64,000 nt of DNA from Hortaea werneckii (lineage: Eukaryota; Ascomycota; Dothideomycetes; Mycosphaerellales; Teratosphaeriaceae). The notes beneath the pieces were generated by a model that did not search any database, had not been told where the DNA came from, and saw only the letters and a list, made by a program, of their open reading frames with translations. Numbering within the stretch: position 1 is the stretch's first letter; every line of letters begins with the position of its first letter. The translations under genes and the position numbers were made by a program. The stretch covers positions 648,865-712,864 of the forward strand of contig JBAOKB010000105.1 of the NCBI GenBank assembly GCA_037044905.1, in the 5' to 3' direction. Shown in pieces: positions 57,745 through 64,000 of this stretch.

Positions 57745-58360
57745 TGCGAAGCTCAACTCACGGCTCATGAGTCCGGAGCACAACTCATGAGCTGAACTCA
57801 GAGCTCAACTCGCGCTCATGAGTCCGGAGCACAACTCATGAGCTGAATTCAGAGCTCAACTCAGGCTCATGAGTCCGACGCACAACTCATGAGCTGAACT
57901 CAGAGCTCACAACTCATGAGTCCAACGCACAACTCATGAGCTGAACTTGGAGCTCAATTCATGGCTCACGAGTCCGACGCACAACTTATGAGCTGACTCT
58001 AGAGCTCAACTCTTGGCTCAGGAGTCCAACGCACAACTCATGAGTCCGACACACAACTCATGAGTCTTACTCGCAGCTTATGAGTTCGACGCACAACTCA
58101 TGAGTCCTATTTAAGCAGCTTATGAGTTCGACGCACAACTCATGAGCTGAACTCAGAGCAGCTCACATCATGAGTCCAACGCACAACATCATCCGACGCA
58201 CAACTCATGAGTCCTATCTAAGCAGCTCATGAGTTCGACGCACAACTTATAAGTCCTATTTAAACAACTCATGAGTTCTACTTACTACTTATGAGTCCTA
58301 TTTAAACAACTCATGAGTTCTACTTACTACTTATGAGTCCTACTTACGCTTATGAACACG
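57745..58360. repeat. Palindrome-rich tandem satellite, about 51-bp unit degrading to shorter units
   Basis: Sequence of CTCATGAGT-type words in a degenerate array. Clear unit starts with GCTCATGAGTCC lie at 57763, 57814 and 57865, giving a period of 51. The same unit holds CTCATGAG (8-base palindrome) and GAGCTC. From about 58060 the unit shortens to roughly 30 bp with CCTATTTAA(A/G)CA spacers. There is no open frame through it. The length is about 0.6 kb. Confidence 0.85.
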
Positions 58361-58869
58361 ACTTTCAGCTCGTCCGTCCAGCTCATAACTTGCTAAACCG
58401 GCTCAAAAACTATGTGTCCAAGCCTTGCAAGACTCTGCCAATGCCGCGGAGATTCTGGAACCTAGCTTGGACGACGTATTTTGGACAGGCTACCGACCCA
58501 TTACAATTAACTAGGGTTGCGATAGCGTTTGCGCTTGCCCGAAGCATTCGCTTATGGCTATGAGGGCGACAAACTGCCGTCAGCGTTCAAAAAGGGTATC
58601 ACTAGCCGTCCTGCATGCGAAAATGGGTCGTAATGCACGCATCACGCCAGGAGTAGCATGTGTGACGGACATGTCTGATTCGTGCCTGGAAAGAAGACCT
58701 CTGGTTGCACATTAGAGATGTCAAATCTAGCCAAGAAGGATGTATTGGCCACCGAGCGGGTTCCTGGAGGAAATCTTGGCTTGAATTGGCCACCTGACCT
58801 CCTCTCTGTCCGCGGACAACACGCCACTCACATGATGAGACCGCGGCTAACTCTTTTCAACGGTGATAA
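58361..58869. other. Gap between satellite and helicase ORF
   Basis: About 500 bp without a gene. It should contain the promoter or left end of the helicase element. No terminal inverted repeat was seen. Confidence 0.5.
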
Positions 58870-61800
58870 ATGTCAACCTCCCGGAGTGCCAACCGGATGT
58901 CTGTAAGCGTTATCCCCGCCGCCGAACAGGAAGCGATCCAGGAGCTCGGCCCGGTCATCGAGCAATGCTCACAGTGCAAAGCGTGCGGGTTGCTGAGGGA
59001 GAGTAAAAAGGGGATCGAGGCGCACTGTAGAAAGGAACACGGCTGGAACAGCGCCAAAAGCAGAGGAGGTCGAGGGAGTTTGAGGAGTCGACCCGCCGCA
59101 AACCAGCCGTTCACGGAAGGTCACTGCTGTCAGAGATTCTTCAAGTATGCGCAGTGGACTAAGCTCTTTAAAGTGCTACCGCCAGCGCCACGGATGCTAG
59201 GAGGCGGTCATGGCTGCGAGCCCGAGGACAGGGCGCAGAAGTTGACAGATGAGGTAGCCGATGGACTCAAGAGGAAGCTGCGGGAGGCGCACCATCACAG
59301 GAAGGTGAACGTCAGCAATGTCAGGTCTGAAATGGATCCATGGCTGGAACACACCAGCTGGGCTCACCATCTGGCTGGGTTTGAGAAAGAAGAGCTACGG
59401 GCTAGTCTAAGTGCGGCGCCAAAGCTTGAGGCGGACGAGCGGGGGATAGAGAGCGTGGATGAAGAAGAGGAGGCGATCGAGAGAGCTTGCAGAGCGACCG
59501 GCAGGGTGATCAAGAAGGCCATGGACGTCAGCAGTCCGCGGACGATCCCAAGGTCCGCTCTTCACTACGTGAACAGGAAGGAAACCGGGGCCGCGAACAA
59601 CGAGACTCCATTCTACAGCAAACACGAGGCCAGTACGAAGAAGAAATACTCCAGGGTCTGGGTATCAATGCTGAGATATCTTTGGAGGAGTCAGACATGG
59701 GAGAACAAGCCAGACTACACGTTGACGGATGGGCAAGCGAGGAGGCTGGGAGCAATGCAAAGTCTCGCCAGACGAGAGACCGCCGCTCTAGACAAGGGAG
59801 CCAGAAAGGTCTGCGAAGACGAGTTACAATGGTCCATCGTTCTTTTCTGGGCCAGCATGCTCGACCAGGAGCTGCTAGACGACGAGTTCCAAAGCGGCTT
59901 TCTGTCCGCATTGGCAGTTCTCGGCTTGGACACCGAAGACGCAGGATGGGTAAGCGTGTTCAACTTCACGCCGAAGCTGGCGGCCATCGTCACGGTCTGT
60001 AAGGCTCTGGTGGTGTTCATGGCTTACAAGCAGAGGCAAGACGACATCGACCGGCTGATCGGAGCCGGGATAGGTGAGAGTGAGGCGAGAAAAGAAGCGG
60101 TCAGCATTGTAGAAGGGGTGCACGATATGGTGCCCAGGCTGTTGTGTCTTCAGGAATACGGGGGACCAGCGAGCCCGATGGACAGGGTCTTGCACATGAA
60201 GACTTTTGGAATGAGGATCAGGTTCACGGAGAAAGCCGGGGCACGGGTCACTTGGATGAACAGATGCCAACAGGTCGCCATCGACAAGATCAGCTTCAGC
60301 ATGGGAGATCTCAGAGATGCACTACACTCGCTGTGGGAAAGGTGTCTGGGGAGGCTCACGAAGCGGTTGATGTTCTTACAGCAAGAGGAGGAACTGCCGA
60401 TCTTGCATCTGGACAGACTGTTCGACAACCCAAGCGATCTCACCGAGGGTTGGAGCTTCTTGGACGATGAGAGAAACGATGAAGTCTTGGGCAGAGTCAG
60501 GAGGCCGGACGGGAAAGACGTGGAGAGCAGGAAGTGGTTGTGGAGCCGGGCCATGAGAGAGGACCGAATAACCAAGTACTTTCTACAAAATATCGACATG
60601 AGTGAAGTGAGGGACAGGAGTGAGCTAAAGTGGAACACGACCAAGGTGGAGCAGTACTTCCGGGAGGTGACTCTGTTCAAGGAGGAGCTGATAGTGTTGT
60701 GTCACATGGCAGGGGGAGCTCCAGCCAGAGGGACGGAAGTTGTCAGCATCAGGACCGAGAACGGAGAGAGTGCGCGAGCGCAGAGGGGTGTTTTTGTTGA
60801 CAATGGCATGGTCGAGCTGGTGACGGGCTACCACAAAGGCTACAGCAAGAGCGGCGAAGCGAAGATAATCCACAGGTATCTGCCGCAAGAGGTGGGAAAG
60901 CTGTTGGTGTACCATTTGTGGCTAGTGGAACCGTTCGTGCACATGCTCAGGTGGGAAGTCAGGGGCGAGTTCGACTTCAGCAAATATCTGTGGGAGCCGG
61001 AGCCGGAAAAGAAATGGGAAGGCGAGGTCGACGGAGTCAGGGAGGAGGAGGAGAGTGGGAGCGAAGAAGGAGGAAGGGAAAGCGACGGGGAAGAGGGCAG
61101 TTCAGGAAGCGAGAGCGAATCGAGCACAAGCCCGAGCAGTGAAAGCGAGGCGGATGGAGGTGATGACGAAGGAACGGCAGGAGATCGGATGGTCAGTGGG
61201 AGGGAGGCGCGAAGCAGGCCGAGGAATGGAGGAAAAGCGAAAGAGGGCAAGCTGCAGGCACTCAGCATAGACGGCTTCTGGAACACAGAGAGGCTGAAGA
61301 GGGTGATGAAGAGGGAGCTATCAAAATGCCAGGCCGGATTCTTTGTAACGCCGTCGACATGGAGGCAGCTATACCCAGCCATCCAAAGGGTACACTGCCC
61401 AGAGGAAGAAGTGACAAAACAGCTCGATCGGTTGTACGAAGGAGTAACAACAGAAGATAGGCAGATGCAATCCGGACACAGTAAAAGGATGGAAGAGTTG
61501 ATCTACGGGATCTTGACGACAGAGAACCCGTTCAGCACGCAGTCCGAGCAGGCATCGTTCAGAAAGGTGAGCGTGTCATGGCACCACTTCATCAGGTGGC
61601 CGTCCACTGCGACAGGTAATGGAAAGCCGACGATCGATCTGGAGAAATACAGGAAGATGGTAGAAGAAGAGAGGTGGGCGAAGTTGAGGAGGGCAGACTT
61701 GAACGTGAGTCTGAGGGAAATGCTGGGGCCGAACGCTTCATTTAGAGGCTCACAACTGGAAGGGCTAAAGGCAATCGTATCGGGCGAGCCGAAGGTAGTA

Positions 61801-63810
61801 ATGGTCATGAGGACCGGAGGAGGCAAGAGTCTGATGTTCATGCTACCGGCATTCTGCTCAGTCGGAGGGGTGACGGTGGTAGTGGTGCCGTTGATATCGC
61901 TAAGGAGCGATCTAGAGAGGAGATGCAAGGAGATCGGACTCAACGCCGGGAGATGGCCCGACCAGAGCGCCAGGCACGCGAGGATCGTGCTAGTAACACC
62001 CGAGAGCGCAGTAACGAAGGCGTTCAACAGGTTCATCAACGACAAGCTAGCTACCGGAGAGCTAGACAGGATAGTAGTCGACGAGAGCCACATCGTTCTG
62101 GACTCGACAGAGACATGGAGGCCGAAAGTGCTCGAGCTAGCGGAGTTCGCCAGGAAGGGATGCCAGATGGTGTATCTCACGGCAACGTTGCCACCGAAGG
62201 AAGAGTCGAGCTGGCTCGAAGCGATGGGCTTGGAGAAGAGGACGGTACGGATGATAAGAGACTCGACGACGAGGAGGAACATCGCTTACCAGGTGGTCGA
62301 GTACGACCGGCGAGAAGAAGAGGAGAGGGTAGCGGAGTTGGTAAGAAAGAAACTGGAAGAACACGAGGAGGGACAGATCATAGTGTACTGCCGGAGGGTA
62401 GAGCAGTGCAAGAAGATTGGAGAAGTGCTGAGGTGTCCAGTGTACTACAGGAGGGTCGGAGACGAAGAAATGAAAAGGAAGATTCTGGAACAGCTGGTCA
62501 AGGGGACGCACAGAGTGTTCGCGGCGACGACAGCGATGGGAATGGGGGTGGATGCACCACACATCAGGGTGGTGGTACACGTGGGAGTGAAGGAATTGGT
62601 GAGGGATTACGCACAGGAAAGTGGAAGGGCAGGAAGAGATGGAGAGGCAAGCGAGGCGATCTTAATGAGAGGCTACAACACAGTAGGGGGTCGGAAAATC
62701 TTGGAGAAGGGATTCGTGATGGAAAGGGGGATGCACGAATATCTGGAAGGGGAGAAGTGTAGGAGGGTTGTGTTAGACAGGGAGATGGATGGGAGGGCGG
62801 ACAGGATCGGATGCGAGAACGGAGAGAAAGTGTGTGATGTATGTAGAGGGTTAACAAGAACGGGAAGGAGGGCGAGGGTTGTAGTGAGGACAGGGGGGTT
62901 CGTTCCATCACAGCAGCATAGAAGGAGGGAGCAAGAGGAAGCAGACGGGTCAGGGTCAGAGCCGATGGAACAAGGTAGCGAGGATGGAACACCGAGAGGC
63001 TCAGAGTTAGGTACGGACAACGTTGACGACGAGGGAGAATCAGGGTCAGGGTTGGCCGAAGCTGGGGATGAGTGTGAAGAGGCAGCAAAGGAAGGAAGAG
63101 GGCTAAAGAGGGCAAGAAGTATAGGAGAGAGAGAGGAGAGGGAGCGAAGCATAAACGAGGCGAGGACAGGAATGAGTAGAGAGGGAGAAAGAGTGCAAGC
63201 GCAGAAGAGGTCGAGGTTAGCGGAGAGGGCTAGCAGAGAGATAGACAGAGACGAGATGGTGAAGAGGCTAGAGGATTGGACGAAGGTAGGGTGTTCGGTG
63301 TGCTGGGCGCAAGGGCAGATACAACGGGCGAAAAGGGCTCGAGGGTGGGAAGAGTGCAGAGGGCACGGGAAGGAGGCAGGGGAGAGGATGGCGGAAGTGA
63401 AGAAGAGGATGAAGCGGCTACAGATGGCTCGATTCAGCGGGTGCAATTTCTGCTGGGTGCCGCAGAGCATATGTCAAAGATGGGAAGAGAAGACGGCGGC
63501 GTGCGGGAGTAAAACGGCAGGATATCAGCGAAGCGGAGTTGCGGGGGCAGGATGCCAATACAAGGGAGTGATGGAGGACATAGGAGGGGCGGTAATCAGC
63601 CAAAGGATGTGGGGGAGGGAAGAGAGGGAGGGAAAGGAGTGGGAGTGGGGGTGGGTAGAGGGGGAGATGGAGAGGAGTTTGGGATTTTGGGAGGGGGGAG
63701 GGTTGGAAGAGGACGAATGGGGCCGACTATGGAGGTGGGTGATCCGGAAGCGGGCGACGAACATGATGGAAACGAACGAGTTGGTGAGAATGGTGTATCA
63801 TATAAGCTGA
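58870..63810 (+). CDS. Subtelomeric RecQ helicase with N-terminal zinc finger and tyrosine-recombinase-like region
   Basis: A single uninterrupted 1,646-residue protein. Residues 33-59 hold C33/C36/C39 and H52/H57 (SQCKACG..HCRKEHGW), followed by CQRFF at 87-91, as in fungal DUF3505-type proteins. Residues about 230-880 have the order of a tyrosine recombinase: GGAPARGTE (R620), TGYHKGYSK (K656), a Ser/Glu-rich linker (about 715-790), STWRQLYPAI (R832), SGHSKRMEELIYG (H870, Y879). The RecQ part has GGGKS (K986), DESH (1071-1074), TATLPP and QESGRAGRDG (Q1249), then the zinc pattern C1297, C1315, C1322, C1325. The last 250 residues are Arg/Glu-rich with two CxxC-like clusters (CSVC, CNFC). I infer DNA unwinding plus a recombinase-derived role at chromosome ends; enzymatic competence of the recombinase part is not shown. 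Confidence 0.9.
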   Translation: MSTSRSANRMSVSVIPAAEQEAIQELGPVIEQCSQCKACGLLRESKKGIEAHCRKEHGWNSAKSRGGRGSLRSRPAANQPFTEGHCCQRFFKYAQWTKLFKVLPPAPRMLGGGHGCEPEDRAQKLTDEVADGLKRKLREAHHHRKVNVSNVRSEMDPWLEHTSWAHHLAGFEKEELRASLSAAPKLEADERGIESVDEEEEAIERACRATGRVIKKAMDVSSPRTIPRSALHYVNRKETGAANNETPFYSKHEASTKKKYSRVWVSMLRYLWRSQTWENKPDYTLTDGQARRLGAMQSLARRETAALDKGARKVCEDELQWSIVLFWASMLDQELLDDEFQSGFLSALAVLGLDTEDAGWVSVFNFTPKLAAIVTVCKALVVFMAYKQRQDDIDRLIGAGIGESEARKEAVSIVEGVHDMVPRLLCLQEYGGPASPMDRVLHMKTFGMRIRFTEKAGARVTWMNRCQQVAIDKISFSMGDLRDALHSLWERCLGRLTKRLMFLQQEEELPILHLDRLFDNPSDLTEGWSFLDDERNDEVLGRVRRPDGKDVESRKWLWSRAMREDRITKYFLQNIDMSEVRDRSELKWNTTKVEQYFREVTLFKEELIVLCHMAGGAPARGTEVVSIRTENGESARAQRGVFVDNGMVELVTGYHKGYSKSGEAKIIHRYLPQEVGKLLVYHLWLVEPFVHMLRWEVRGEFDFSKYLWEPEPEKKWEGEVDGVREEEESGSEEGGRESDGEEGSSGSESESSTSPSSESEADGGDDEGTAGDRMVSGREARSRPRNGGKAKEGKLQALSIDGFWNTERLKRVMKRELSKCQAGFFVTPSTWRQLYPAIQRVHCPEEEVTKQLDRLYEGVTTEDRQMQSGHSKRMEELIYGILTTENPFSTQSEQASFRKVSVSWHHFIRWPSTATGNGKPTIDLEKYRKMVEEERWAKLRRADLNVSLREMLGPNASFRGSQLEGLKAIVSGEPKVVMVMRTGGGKSLMFMLPAFCSVGGVTVVVVPLISLRSDLERRCKEIGLNAGRWPDQSARHARIVLVTPESAVTKAFNRFINDKLATGELDRIVVDESHIVLDSTETWRPKVLELAEFARKGCQMVYLTATLPPKEESSWLEAMGLEKRTVRMIRDSTTRRNIAYQVVEYDRREEEERVAELVRKKLEEHEEGQIIVYCRRVEQCKKIGEVLRCPVYYRRVGDEEMKRKILEQLVKGTHRVFAATTAMGMGVDAPHIRVVVHVGVKELVRDYAQESGRAGRDGEASEAILMRGYNTVGGRKILEKGFVMERGMHEYLEGEKCRRVVLDREMDGRADRIGCENGEKVCDVCRGLTRTGRRARVVVRTGGFVPSQQHRRREQEEADGSGSEPMEQGSEDGTPRGSELGTDNVDDEGESGSGLAEAGDECEEAAKEGRGLKRARSIGEREERERSINEARTGMSREGERVQAQKRSRLAERASREIDRDEMVKRLEDWTKVGCSVCWAQGQIQRAKRARGWEECRGHGKEAGERMAEVKKRMKRLQMARFSGCNFCWVPQSICQRWEEKTAACGSKTAGYQRSGVAGAGCQYKGVMEDIGGAVISQRMWGREEREGKEWEWGWVEGEMERSLGFWEGGGLEEDEWGRLWRWVIRKRATNMMETNELVRMVYHIS

Positions 63811-64000
63811 GATAGAAGAGGGCAGGAGGGAGGAAGGAGGCTGAGGGTTAGGGTTAGCTAGTACAGGGCGAAATGTTAGTGAAATGTAAAAGAGAGAGCA
63901 AGCCGTTCAGGGCGCCGACGCCAGGGCCGCCGGAGGCAAGAGGGTTCCAATTGTCGGGAGGAAAAAGAGAGAGAAAAGGAAAGGGGAAGCCGTTCAGGGC
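63811..64000. repeat. Telomere-like TTAGGG units and a repeated 13-mer at the window edge
   Basis: At 63844-63857 is AGGGTTAGGGTTAG. The 13-mer AGCCGTTCAGGGC occurs at 63901-63913 and again at 63988-64000, a spacing of 87. The second copy is cut by the window end, so a tandem array may continue outside. No gene. Confidence 0.7.

Noticed and set aside
57745..58360. CRISPR-like array
   Set aside because: The repeats are degenerate, palindromic and without regular unique spacers, in a eukaryotic genome; this is a satellite.
60840..63764. Several 150-265-codon minus-strand frames under the helicase
   Set aside because: Antisense of the purine-rich coding strand, Ser/Pro/Leu-rich, with no family pattern.
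58870..63810. Reading the helicase as a plain RecQ/Sgs1 orthologue
   Set aside because: RecQ orthologues in fungi are organised differently (HRDC/RQC ends) and lack the zinc head and recombinase-like middle; subtelomeric position also argues against it.
1..64000. tRNA genes
   Set aside because: I looked for T-loop-like GTTCGAA/GTTCGAC words in gaps and found only ones inside coding or repeat sequence, with no acceptor stem partner. A tRNAscan run would settle it.

Overview
The window is genomic DNA of a filamentous ascomycete (Pezizomycotina; Dothideomycetes is my guess from gene style and cannot be proven here). The evidence is 49-110 nt introns with GT..AG borders and CTAAC/CTGAC branch sites, typical fungal housekeeping proteins (Upf2, Spc24, Fis1, Tep1, eIF5B, UCH37, SERINC/Tms1), and accessory families expanded in these fungi (PDR ABC transporter, P450, GMC oxidoreductase, fructosyl-amine oxidase, fungal arylsulfotransferase). 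TTAGGG units close to the right edge, plus-strand G-rich and so reading towards the right, suggest that the right side is subtelomeric.

Layout. 0-9.3 kb: the 3' part of Upf2, a small SWN-motif protein, Spc24 and Fis1 as a divergent pair, an LPRELR-type protein, and a cyclin-like protein. 10.4-19.7 kb: metallo-beta-lactamase, carboxymuconolactone decarboxylase, PTEN-like Tep1, a divergent FAD amine oxidase/amino-acid permease pair, and a small secreted protein. 21.8-29.2 kb: a full PDR-type ABC transporter and a TPP-dependent enzyme. 29.6-42 kb: SERINC, a SET-domain protein, an OM14-like outer mitochondrial membrane protein, UCH37-type deubiquitinase, MFS transporter and a Yip1-family protein. 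42.7-49 kb: eIF5B and an arylsulfotransferase-family membrane protein. 51-56.8 kb: a LURP-one-related protein, a P450 and a secreted GMC oxidoreductase. 57.7-58.4 kb: a palindrome-rich satellite. 58.9-63.8 kb: one uninterrupted 1,646-residue subtelomeric helicase ORF. The last 160 bp hold telomere-like repeats and a repeated 13-mer.

The most interesting object is the 1,646-residue protein. It combines a DUF3505-like C2H2/CQRFF N-terminus, a middle region with the box order of a tyrosine recombinase (R620, K656, WR832, GHS869-871, Y879) and a complete RecQ helicase with a RecQ-type zinc site. It sits between a satellite and telomeric repeats, and I read it as a mobile or self-propagating telomere-linked element.

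A second theme is about twenty isolated +/-1 nt frameshifts in ten genes. They are dense between 7 and 35 kb and absent from eIF5B, P450, GMC and the helicase. In each affected gene the alternative frame continues perfectly family-like protein with intact splice sites, which favours sequence or assembly indels, though recent pseudogenisation cannot be excluded. Coordinates of affected genes span the whole locus, with the shift positions given.
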